A program made the translations under genes and the position numbers. A stretch of DNA of 7,532 nucleotides, taken from the NCBI GenBank assembly GCA_016840905.1, contig JAEORM010000026.1, positions 1 to 7,532 on the forward strand. The letters run 5' to 3'. Below are positions 1-6,006 of this stretch, piece after piece. The stretch is from Candidatus Gerdarchaeota archaeon. Lineage in GTDB: Archaea; Asgardarchaeota; Heimdallarchaeia; JABLTI01. Numbering within the stretch: position 1 is the first letter of the stretch; every line of letters begins with the position of its first letter. The notes under the pieces are model-generated. The model saw only the letters and a list, made by a program, of their open reading frames with translations, searched no databases and was not told the origin of the DNA.

Positions 1-1652
1 CTATTGGTAAATATTTAGAAGCTATTGCAAAAGGACGAACTTCCGAATCTATTGCTAAATTAATAGGTTTACAAGCAAAAACTGCTCGAGTTATTCGTGA
101 TGGAATTGAAGAAGATATTCCAATAGAAGATGTTTTAGTTGGTGATATTGTAGCAGTAAGACCAGGCGAGAAAATCCCTGTTGATGGAACCATTGTTGAA
201 GGTATTTCTGCTGTCGATGAATCAATGATTACAGGTGAAAGTTTATTGGTTGATAAGAAGGCAGGGGATTTAGTTATTGGTGCAACGATAAATAAAAATG
301 GCTACCTCAAATTTGTTGCTGAAAAAGTGGGTTCTGATACGATGCTATCCCAAATTATAAAATCGGTAGAAGATGCTCAGGGTAGTAAAGCACCTGTTCA
401 AAGATTAGCTGATAAAGTCTCAGCATATTTTGTTCCTGCAGTTATTATTATAAGTCTCATAACTTTAACGATATGGTTAATTTTAGGTGGTTTAGGTGTT
501 CCCCCTCCAGCATTTACTGACACTACCATTAGCTGGTATACACATGCTATATTGAATACTATTGCAGTCTTAGTTATTGCCTGTCCTTGTGCATTAGGTC
601 TTGCAACACCTACAGGTGTTATTGTTGGTTCCGGTAAAGGAGCTGAATTAGGAATTCTTTTCAAGAATGCTGAATCTTTAGAAAAAACGAGTGAAATTAA
701 TACTATCATTTTCGATAAAACAGGAACTTTGACAAAAGGAATACCTGAAGTTACAGATGTAATTGTGCTTAATTTTAATTATACAGAAGAAGATATCATT
801 CGACTATCTGCTAGTGCTGAGAAAGGTTCGGAACACTCTTTAGGTGAAGCAATTGTTAGATATGCTTCAATGAAAGAAATATCATTGGTGGAACCTCAGG
901 ATTTTACAGCTGTCCCAGGTAAAGGGATAATTGCAAAAATTGATAATAAAACAGTAATTTTAGGTAATGTAAATCTTTTATCAAGTAATAATATAATTGT
1001 CTCTGAAAGAATTTTGAAACAAATGGATTCTTTTCAAACAAATGGTAAAACAGTTATGCTAGTAGCATTAGGAAACGAAATTATTGGACTCATCGCAGTA
1101 GCAGATGTAATTAAAGAATCTTCAATGGAAGCTGTCAAGATTCTTAGAAAAATGGGTAAAGAAATAGTCATGTTAACAGGTGATAATGAAAGAACAGCAA
1201 ATGCTATTGCTAAACAAGCAGGAATAACTAAGGTTTATGCAGAAGTTCTTCCTGAAGAAAAAGCAAGTGTAGTAAAAGAATTACAAAACCAAGGTTATAA
1301 GGTTGGAATGGTTGGAGATGGTATAAATGATGCTCCTGCCCTTGCTCAGGCAGATATTGGTTTTGCAGTTGCAACTGGAACAGATATTTCAATTGAAACT
1401 TCATCAGTTACACTAATGCGTAGTGATCTAACACAGGTTGTTGATGCTATCGATTTAAGTAAAGCAACATTGAGAATAATTAAAGAAAATCTTCTTTGGG
1501 CTTTTATCTTCAATATAGTTGCAATACCTATTGCTGCGATAGGATTATTACTTCCATGGATGGCTGCTATAGCAATGGCTTCCAGTTCGGTTATTGTTGT
1601 TTCAAATTCGTTAAGATTGAAATTATTCAGATCAAGACTCAATAAAAGTTGA
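1..1652 (+). CDS. copA: Copper-translocating P1B-type ATPase, 3' part (5' end outside the window)
   Basis: This is an ATP-driven heavy-metal pump of the cytoplasmic membrane, most likely exporting Cu(I). The frame is open from base 3, so the gene is cut by the window edge. About 549 residues remain; any N-terminal metal-binding domain and the first four membrane helices are missing. Visible in order (fragment numbering): actuator domain with TGES (77-80); a membrane helix near 141-163; the CPC metal site in the next helix (194-196); the phosphorylated aspartate in DKTGTLT (238); the nucleotide-domain histidine in SEHS (278); TGDN; the hinge GDGINDAP (438-445); and two C-terminal helices with FN (503-504) and MASSS (525-529). 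CPC plus an MxxSS-type last helix is the P1B-1 (copper/silver) signature and argues against the zinc/cadmium group. Two positions differ from the usual consensus: FN instead of YN, and HS instead of HP. The family is certain and the metal is probable. Confidence 0.93.
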   Translation, partial: IGKYLEAIAKGRTSESIAKLIGLQAKTARVIRDGIEEDIPIEDVLVGDIVAVRPGEKIPVDGTIVEGISAVDESMITGESLLVDKKAGDLVIGATINKNGYLKFVAEKVGSDTMLSQIIKSVEDAQGSKAPVQRLADKVSAYFVPAVIIISLITLTIWLILGGLGVPPPAFTDTTISWYTHAILNTIAVLVIACPCALGLATPTGVIVGSGKGAELGILFKNAESLEKTSEINTIIFDKTGTLTKGIPEVTDVIVLNFNYTEEDIIRLSASAEKGSEHSLGEAIVRYASMKEISLVEPQDFTAVPGKGIIAKIDNKTVILGNVNLLSSNNIIVSERILKQMDSFQTNGKTVMLVALGNEIIGLIAVADVIKESSMEAVKILRKMGKEIVMLTGDNERTANAIAKQAGITKVYAEVLPEEKASVVKELQNQGYKVGMVGDGINDAPALAQADIGFAVATGTDISIETSSVTLMRSDLTQVVDAIDLSKATLRIIKENLLWAFIFNIVAIPIAAIGLLLPWMAAIAMASSSVIVVSNSLRLKLFRSRLNKS

Positions 1653-1708
1653 TGGAAAGAACATTTTTCTAATAAAACTCCAGAATCGCAATCTTAATTT
1701 ATTATAAA

Positions 1709-1745
1709 CCAATAAATTCTCATATTGGATGAGTCTAAACCATCC
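1709..1745. repeat. Two overlapping short inverted repeats in the copA/zinc-ribbon gap
   Basis: CCAATA (1709-1714) pairs with TATTGG (1723-1728) across an 8-base loop. GGATG (1727-1731) pairs with CATCC (1741-1745) across 9 bases. The two pairings share bases 1727-1728, so they would be alternatives in RNA. Neither is followed by a T-run. They could be part of the copA 3' end or of the regulatory region of the next operon. The stems are short, so chance is possible. Confidence 0.25.
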
Positions 1746-1771
1746 TAATTATGTTATAAGCGTTAATTAGG
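1744..1771. promoter_or_regulatory. 8-bp perfect inverted repeat around a TATA-like box, possible operator
   Basis: CCTAATTA (1744-1751) is exactly the reverse complement of TAATTAGG (1764-1771), with 12 bases between. The half-sites are 20 bp apart centre to centre, about two helical turns, so a dimeric regulator could contact both on one DNA face. The TATA-like box at 1754-1759 lies between them, so binding would block TBP and repress the downstream zinc-ribbon pair. The repeat is seen directly; its use as an operator is inferred. Confidence 0.5.
1754..1759 (+). promoter_or_regulatory. TATA-like box for a leaderless transcript of the zinc-ribbon operon
   Basis: TTATAA is centred about 26 bases upstream of the TTG start at 1783. 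This is the usual TATA-to-start-site distance in archaea, so transcription would begin at or very near the start codon. Consistent with a leaderless mRNA, no Shine-Dalgarno sequence precedes the TTG. No clear BRE element is visible upstream, which limits confidence. Confidence 0.5.
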
Positions 1772-1782
1772 CGTGAAAACAT

Positions 1783-2955
1783 TTGAGTACTCAAGAACAT
1801 GCGTTAATCAAAACTTTAAGGTGCCCTTCTTGTGGGGCTCCTATGAAGCCTTCAGCAGAATCTCTTCTAGTAATATGTGGTTTCTGTGGAGAGATTGTTG
1901 CTGAAAGTAAAATTACTCCTCATGCAATAATCAAACCAATCCCACTAACGCCACCTGAAGGACCAGGAACAGTAAAACAAATGGAATTGATTCTCATTCC
2001 TTTCTTTGATGTTAAAGCGGATGTCAGTATGGAAGCTGCTGGATATCAAAGGAGAGAACGTCATGAAACCAAAACTGTTCGTCGTGGTGGACAAACATAC
2101 ACTGAAACAAAAACGATAATTGAATACAGACCTTGGAAGATCCATTATCAAGGTAGTCAATCTGTTAGATTTCTAGCACGACAAGAAATAACAATGTTTG
2201 GTTCAGGAGAATTAGTTTCATTTGTAACCAGAAACATTGGTGGACAAGCAATTCCATTTAATCCTGAATACATTAAAAATCTAGCAAGCCAAGATTCTGC
2301 GCGATCGTTAGTCGCTCTAAGTCCTGAATGGGATCAAAGTGAAGCTTCTAAAAAAGCAGGTGAAACAGTGTATGAAGCTGCTTATTCAAGAGCTAAATCA
2401 GAGATGCATGAAGTATTTGATACCAAAGTGCAATTTAAACCATTAGGACCACCAACACTTCTACATGAACCATTGCTACTTGTTAGAAGAACTATCCAAG
2501 GAAGGTCTTATCGATCAGCTTATCATTGGGGTTCTGGTCAACTTTTACGAGCAGAAGTACCTATTAAAAATAGAAAATTAATGATCTTTTTTGCATTTCT
2601 ATTTTTCTTGGGAGCTCCTCCATTAGTGCAGGTTGGTTATAATTTGTATGGTGGAATAGAAGATCAAGTATGGTATGCTATTGTTTTTGGTGTGATAGCT
2701 GCTATATTGGTTGGTGTGGCAATTTTCTTACTGGTACGGTCTTTCAAACCGCATAAAGTAACATCTGGTGGAGCTAAAGTTAGCTTATATGATTTCCAAC
2801 AACTTGCTCCTGAACAAAGAGCTGCAATGACCCAACCAACTCAAGCTGCCCCCACGAAACAACCTGTACCGAAATTCTGTCCTAATTGCAGAGATCCACT
2901 TGAACCAAATCAAAAATTCTGTGAAAAATGTGGATACAGAATGGATGGGAGATGA
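1783..2955 (+). CDS. Membrane protein with zinc ribbons at both ends (paralogue 1)
   Basis: This 390-residue protein is not from a family I can name with a function. An N-terminal zinc ribbon has C14, C17, C32 and C35. A central soluble domain (about 60-260) contains an IPFF motif near 72-75 and a GQLLRAEVP motif just before the membrane. Two hydrophobic helices lie at about 266-287 and 296-319. A polar linker rich in Gln, Pro and Ala leads to a second zinc ribbon with C366, C369, C380 and C383 (CPNC, ten residues, CEKC). Both ends are probably cytoplasmic, with only a tight turn outside. The TTG start is chosen because TGA at 1774 closes the frame just upstream and the first internal ATG (1843) would destroy the N-terminal ribbon. 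The gene is followed five bases later by its paralogue. A distant resemblance to zinc-ribbon membrane proteins of bacterial PspA/SPFH envelope-stress operons (YdjG-like) is a hypothesis only. Confidence 0.85.
   Translation: MSTQEHALIKTLRCPSCGAPMKPSAESLLVICGFCGEIVAESKITPHAIIKPIPLTPPEGPGTVKQMELILIPFFDVKADVSMEAAGYQRRERHETKTVRRGGQTYTETKTIIEYRPWKIHYQGSQSVRFLARQEITMFGSGELVSFVTRNIGGQAIPFNPEYIKNLASQDSARSLVALSPEWDQSEASKKAGETVYEAAYSRAKSEMHEVFDTKVQFKPLGPPTLLHEPLLLVRRTIQGRSYRSAYHWGSGQLLRAEVPIKNRKLMIFFAFLFFLGAPPLVQVGYNLYGGIEDQVWYAIVFGVIAAILVGVAIFLLVRSFKPHKVTSGGAKVSLYDFQQLAPEQRAAMTQPTQAAPTKQPVPKFCPNCRDPLEPNQKFCEKCGYRMDGR
2948..2955 (+). promoter_or_regulatory. Shine-Dalgarno site overlapping the stop codon of the preceding gene
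   Basis: GGAGATGA matches the archaeal GGAGGTGA consensus at seven of eight bases and ends five bases before ATG 2961. It includes the TGA stop (2953-2955) of the first zinc-ribbon gene. It therefore fixes the second start at 2961 rather than at 2928 or 2952, and it suggests coupled translation. Confidence 0.7.
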
Positions 2956-2960
2956 TTAAA

Positions 2961-3944
2961 ATGGCAGTCGAACAACAAACCCAACCCAGAACCATTCAAT
3001 GTGGTTATTGTCAAGCGGAAAACCAAGTACCACCATTTGCTTCAGTCGTAACTTGTGAATTTTGCGGTACACCTAATGAATTGCAAACAGGAAAAACATT
3101 CCAAAATCATCATATGTTAAATGTCTACTTTAGTGGTTCATTGTTACAGGAACTCGTACCAGAATATCTTTCTAAATATGTTGGTGTTCCATCCGATTTT
3201 GCAGATAAAGTAGTCTTTACTGAATTTGAATTAAGGATGATGCCTTTCTGGATGTTTAAATTCCATGGACATACGGATTACCAAGGTCTCGGGAAATATT
3301 GCCCCGCAGGACATAGTACTACCTGGAGTCAACACATAAATATACAAACTAGACCTGAACGCGGATCTATTGACTTAGATCAAACTTGTCTTGTATTTGG
3401 TTATGGAGAAAAATATCGAGAAATACGTGACGAAAAAATACCTGTAGGTTCAAAAGAAGCGTTTGATTTGAGTGCAGTCAAAGCAGAAGGCGGAAAAATC
3501 TATGATACTGAAATAGGTTATCAAGCAGCATATCAAATAGCTGAAAATCAAGTAAAAGCTCGTCATAATAGTCTCATTTATCGTGAGATTTTCCAAATAG
3601 ATGGAATGAACCAAAGTATCAATATGAAAGAAGTTTCATACCTTCATGTGCCGTTCTATCGAGTTGCCTACAATTATGGTAATTGGAAAGGAGAAGCACT
3701 AGTTGATGCTGCAAGAGGTAAAGTTTTACGAGCAGAATATCCCATATCTCGTGCACATAGATTTTGGGGCTTAACCTTCATCCTAATAGCAATAGGACTT
3801 ATTGGTTTCGCTATCTATTTAGCTCTACAAATACCTACCTGGCAAATAGCTGGTATAATTGCTGCAGTTATTTTTGGTGGACTCTTAATTTTCGGTATCA
3901 AAGAAACTGTAACGAAGAAAAGGTTGCCGCGGAGTAGTTTTTAA
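2961..3944 (+). CDS. Membrane protein with one N-terminal zinc ribbon (paralogue 2)
   Basis: This 327-residue protein is a paralogue of the protein before it; its function is unknown. The ribbon cysteines are C14, C17, C32 and C35, the same residue numbers as in the neighbour. An MPFW motif near 94-97 corresponds to IPFF there. GKVLRAEYP corresponds to GQLLRAEVP, again just before the membrane. Two hydrophobic helices at about 268-289 and 294-313 match the neighbour's hairpin. It ends in a short basic tail and has no C-terminal ribbon. The central domain also has a Cys/His-containing CPAGH stretch that paralogue 1 lacks. The start at 2961 is set by a well-placed Shine-Dalgarno site; upstream ATGs at 2928 and 2952 lack one at suitable spacing. 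The five-base gap to the previous stop and the shared architecture suggest the two proteins act together, perhaps as a heteromeric membrane complex (inferred). Confidence 0.85.
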   Translation: MAVEQQTQPRTIQCGYCQAENQVPPFASVVTCEFCGTPNELQTGKTFQNHHMLNVYFSGSLLQELVPEYLSKYVGVPSDFADKVVFTEFELRMMPFWMFKFHGHTDYQGLGKYCPAGHSTTWSQHINIQTRPERGSIDLDQTCLVFGYGEKYREIRDEKIPVGSKEAFDLSAVKAEGGKIYDTEIGYQAAYQIAENQVKARHNSLIYREIFQIDGMNQSINMKEVSYLHVPFYRVAYNYGNWKGEALVDAARGKVLRAEYPISRAHRFWGLTFILIAIGLIGFAIYLALQIPTWQIAGIIAAVIFGGLLIFGIKETVTKKRLPRSSF

Positions 3945-3957
3945 TTTATTAAAAAAC

Positions 3958-3992
3958 ACTGGGTTTTTACCCAGTATTCTTTCTATTTTTTT
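3958..3992 (+). terminator. Hairpin plus T-run terminator after the zinc-ribbon operon
   Basis: ACTGGGT (3958-3964) and ACCCAGT (3969-3975) form a perfect 7-bp stem with a TTTT loop. It is followed by a T-rich stretch ending in seven Ts (3986-3992). In archaea the T-run alone can terminate; the hairpin resembles a bacterial intrinsic terminator. It lies 14 bases after the stop codon and separates the zinc-ribbon pair from the nitrilase gene. Confidence 0.75.
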
Positions 3993-4021
3993 ATTAACTA
4001 AAATTAATTGGTAATATTACT

Positions 4022-4040
4022 TTTATTAAAAAATTATTTT
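4022..4040 (+). promoter_or_regulatory. Possible TATA region of the nitrilase/dehydrogenase unit
   Basis: The AT-only stretch contains TTTATTAAA (4022-4030) and TTATTTT (4034-4040). Either would place a transcription start roughly between 4052 and 4064, leaving a leader of about 20-30 bases that contains the Shine-Dalgarno site. The background is so AT-rich that neither box stands out. The main support is the terminator just upstream, which requires a new promoter here. Confidence 0.3.
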
Positions 4041-4054
4041 AAGAACAAATTCAC

Positions 4055-4082
4055 TAGATAATTTAATCAGAGGAATTATCTA
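4055..4082 (+). promoter_or_regulatory. Inverted repeat presenting the ribosome-binding site in its loop
   Basis: TAGATAATT (4055-4063) is the exact reverse complement of AATTATCTA (4074-4082). The ten-base loop TAATCAGAGG carries the Shine-Dalgarno sequence AGAGG (4069-4073), and the ATG at 4083 follows the stem directly. In RNA this would be a 9-bp, AT-only hairpin able to affect initiation through temperature, a ligand or a bound protein. As DNA it could instead be an operator near the transcription start. The repeat is seen; the regulatory role is inferred. Confidence 0.5.
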
Positions 4083-4907
4083 ATGAAAATCGGTTTTGTA
4101 CAAACAAATCCTATATTTGGCGAGAGAGATAAAAATCTTGCAAGAACTATTGAGCTTATAAAAGAAAACGCAAGTGCTGACTTGCTTGTTTTACCTGAAT
4201 TATGCACATCAGGTTATCTTTTTGAAGAGCTAAGTGAACTGCAACGTTTGGGAGAAAAAATCCCTGAGGGACCTAGTATTAAGGCATGGGAAAAAGTTGC
4301 AAAAGAAACTGATACTTATTTAGTAGCGGGAATATGTGAAAAAACAGCTGAGTCAAAATTCTATAATTCTGCTGTTCTAATTGGTCCTGAAGGATTTATT
4401 GATGTTTATAGGAAAATTCATCTTTTTAATACTGAGAAGAATTTCTTTACACCTGGTGATGGTCCCTTGAAAATCTTTAATCTTGGATCAGCGAAAATAG
4501 GTATTATAATTTGTTTTGATTGGATTTTCCCAGAAATAACCCGTATTTTAGCTCTACATGGTGCAGAAATTATTTGTCATCCAGCTAATTTAGTTTTACC
4601 TTTTGCACAAAAAACAATGCTCGCTCGATCAATAGAAAACAGAATTTTCACTATTACAGCTAATAGAGTTGGTGAAGATATTAGACCAAGTTCAAGAGTT
4701 TTATTTACTGGTCAGAGTCAGATTACTAGTCCGAAAATGGAAATATTAGCCCAAGCTGAAGAAAGTATTGAAGAAGTTCAAATAGTTGATGTTGATCCCA
4801 CTCAAGCGAGAAACAAAATGGTTACTTCTTTGAATCATATTTTCTTAGATCGTCGTGTAGATCTTTACAAGCCTATATTGAAGAGTTTTAATGAGAAAGA
4901 CAAATAA
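4083..4907 (+). CDS. Nitrilase-superfamily carbon-nitrogen hydrolase (archaeal PH0642-like)
   Basis: This is a cytosolic hydrolase of a nonpeptide C-N bond (nitrile or amide); the substrate is not predictable. The 274 residues form one nitrilase domain with the complete catalytic triad: E39 in LPELCTSGY, K111 in YRKIHLF, and nucleophile C144 in IICFDW. The flanking signatures FPEITR, HPANLVLP and ARSIENR, and a C-terminal NKMVTSLNHIFLDRR stretch, match my recollection of the Pyrococcus PH0642 nitrilase family. PH0642 is close in length at about 262 residues. The start is supported by AGAGG nine bases upstream. An amidase acting on small aliphatic or damaged metabolites is as likely as a true nitrilase. 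The following dehydrogenase gene lies 73 bases downstream in the same direction without a terminator-like hairpin, so co-transcription is likely. The fold and catalysis are secure; the substrate is open. Confidence 0.9.
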   Translation: MKIGFVQTNPIFGERDKNLARTIELIKENASADLLVLPELCTSGYLFEELSELQRLGEKIPEGPSIKAWEKVAKETDTYLVAGICEKTAESKFYNSAVLIGPEGFIDVYRKIHLFNTEKNFFTPGDGPLKIFNLGSAKIGIIICFDWIFPEITRILALHGAEIICHPANLVLPFAQKTMLARSIENRIFTITANRVGEDIRPSSRVLFTGQSQITSPKMEILAQAEESIEEVQIVDVDPTQARNKMVTSLNHIFLDRRVDLYKPILKSFNEKDK

Positions 4908-4980
4908 AATCAAGCAGTTAGTTTTAAAAGCAATAAAAAAAAGATTATTAGTAAAAGATTTATCATTGAAGGAAAGTAAA

Positions 4981-5901
4981 ATGGCTATTCTAATTACTGG
5001 CGGTGCAGGATTCTTAGGTCGAAATCTTGCTATAAGATTGAAAGAAGCAGAACAAGAAGTAGTTATATTGGATCTTGATATAGATAAAGCTAAAGACAAA
5101 CTTAAAGATATAATATTAGTTAAAGGTGATGTTTCCAATATAGCTGATGTTGAATCCTTGTGTGAAAAATATCAATTTACAACTGTTTTTCATCTAGCAG
5201 CTATGTTACCTCCAATGACCGAGCAAGATCCTTATCGTGCTTTTAAGGTAAATGTAGAAGGTACTTTAAATATCATTAATTCTGCCCAGAAATATGGTAT
5301 AGAGACAGTAATTTATCCAAGCTCAGCTTCTGTTTTTGGTCCTGATCGAAGACCTCCTTTCACAGAAGAAGATCTTATGCATCCCTGGACAATTTATAGT
5401 TCTTTTAAAATATGCACAGAAATTATTGGTTCAATATACTCTAAAAAATACCCCATTAATTTTAGAGCTGTAAGATTTCCTGTGATAGTTGGCCCAGGAA
5501 GCAATCCTTTCTTGGGTATAACTAAATATCCTTCTCAAATGGTTGAAGAAGCAGTAAAAGGTAGACCTTATATTGCAGAAGTAGCACCTGAGACTCAGGT
5601 ACCCATTATTTACATAGATGATGCTGTTCAAATCTTGATTAATCTTTGGCGAAGTAAAGATATTCACTTTGAAATCGTTAACGTTGATGGCATTTGGGTA
5701 ACTGCTCAAGAGATTGCTGATGGCATTAAGAAATTAATCCCTGCTGCAGAAATTTCTTTCAAACCAGTTGAAAATATTCATATTCAGCAAGTGCTTGAAG
5801 GTGTTAAAAAACATCAAGAGGATGGTAAACATACCTTTAGAGGGCAACGTTTACTTGATGAAATACTTACCGAATATATTTCACGTGAACGAGAAAAATA
5901 A
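4981..5901 (+). CDS. NAD-dependent epimerase/dehydratase family protein (extended SDR)
   Basis: This 306-residue cytosolic oxidoreductase or epimerase has an N-terminal Rossmann fold. G7, G10 and G13 in GGAGFLG bind the dinucleotide. D31 at the end of strand 2 favours NAD over NADP. D50 and HLAA (71-74) follow. The catalytic set is S115, Y139 and K143 (YSSFK). The later half has RAVRFPVIVGPG and IIYIDDAVQ, resembling both nucleotide-sugar epimerases and the short-chain type of L-threonine 3-dehydrogenase. The substrate cannot be settled from sequence. The start at 4981 is preferred because the glycine motif then lies at residues 7-13, as is normal, and a weak GGAAAG precedes it. An upstream ATG at 4891 would overlap the nitrilase by 17 bases and add 30 lysine-rich residues atypical of the family. 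It probably shares a transcript with the nitrilase gene. Confidence 0.87.
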   Translation: MAILITGGAGFLGRNLAIRLKEAEQEVVILDLDIDKAKDKLKDIILVKGDVSNIADVESLCEKYQFTTVFHLAAMLPPMTEQDPYRAFKVNVEGTLNIINSAQKYGIETVIYPSSASVFGPDRRPPFTEEDLMHPWTIYSSFKICTEIIGSIYSKKYPINFRAVRFPVIVGPGSNPFLGITKYPSQMVEEAVKGRPYIAEVAPETQVPIIYIDDAVQILINLWRSKDIHFEIVNVDGIWVTAQEIADGIKKLIPAAEISFKPVENIHIQQVLEGVKKHQEDGKHTFRGQRLLDEILTEYISREREK

Positions 5902-5916
5902 TAACGTACCTCCCTC

Positions 5917-5924
5917 TATATATT
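5917..5924 (+). promoter_or_regulatory. TATA-like box upstream of the NOG1-like GTPase
   Basis: TATATATT is the most TATA-like stretch in the 105-base gap between the dehydrogenase and the GTPase genes. With archaeal spacing, transcription would begin near 5945 and give a leader of about 60 bases. No strong BRE is visible. Confidence 0.35.
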
Positions 5925-5959
5925 ATCTAATCTTCAATTTGATTTGAATTATTATCTAA
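5921..5959. repeat. 10-bp direct repeat TATTATCTAA, possible regulator site
   Basis: TATTATCTAA occurs at 5921-5930 and at 5950-5959, with starts 29 bases apart. The first copy overlaps the TATA-like box and the second lies just past the predicted transcription start, so a bound protein could block initiation. The core ATTATCTA also forms the right half of the inverted repeat before the nitrilase gene. Nearby TTAGT/ACTAA (5973-5984) is a further small palindrome. Function is inferred. Confidence 0.4.
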
Positions 5960-5996
5960 AAGGTATTTGTAATTAGTAAACTAAAAACTACGAAAC

Positions 5997-6000
5997 GGTG
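5997..6000 (+). promoter_or_regulatory. Short Shine-Dalgarno GGTG that decides the GTPase start
   Basis: GGTG is part of the archaeal GGAGGTGA consensus and lies six bases before ATG 6007. It overlaps the alternative GTG start at 5998, which has no ribosome-binding site of its own. This favours ATG 6007 as the true start. Confidence 0.45.
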
Positions 6001-6006
6001 TTAATT

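Noticed and set aside
398..709. Minus-strand open frame opposite the copper ATPase gene
   Set aside because: It mirrors conserved ATPase codons including the CPC region, has no recognisable domain, and the plus strand is clearly coding.
1346..1642. Minus-strand open frame opposite the 3' end of the copper ATPase gene
   Set aside because: It is the antisense shadow of the hinge and last two membrane helices and has no start signal or family match.
1709..1728. Hairpin after copA considered as a transcription terminator
   Set aside because: The stem is only 6 bp with an 8-base loop and has no T-run after it; the only T-run nearby (1664-1668) is short and upstream.
1..1785. Functional link between the copper pump and the zinc-ribbon pair
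   Set aside because: They are separated by a 130-base gap with its own promoter signal, and the ribbons have ordinary structural zinc spacing rather than copper-binding motifs.
2928..2960. Upstream starts (2928 and 2952) for the second zinc-ribbon protein
   Set aside because: Neither has a Shine-Dalgarno site at usable spacing. GGAGATGA fits ATG 2961, and starting at 2961 makes the ribbon cysteines match the paralogue's numbering exactly.
4891..4980. N-terminal extension of the dehydrogenase from ATG 4891
   Set aside because: It would add 30 lysine-rich residues before a Rossmann motif that normally lies near the N-terminus, and it overlaps the nitrilase gene.
4845..5138. Minus-strand open frame across the nitrilase/dehydrogenase junction
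   Set aside because: It overlaps the dinucleotide-binding motif of the dehydrogenase on the other strand; its low-complexity translation has no domain.
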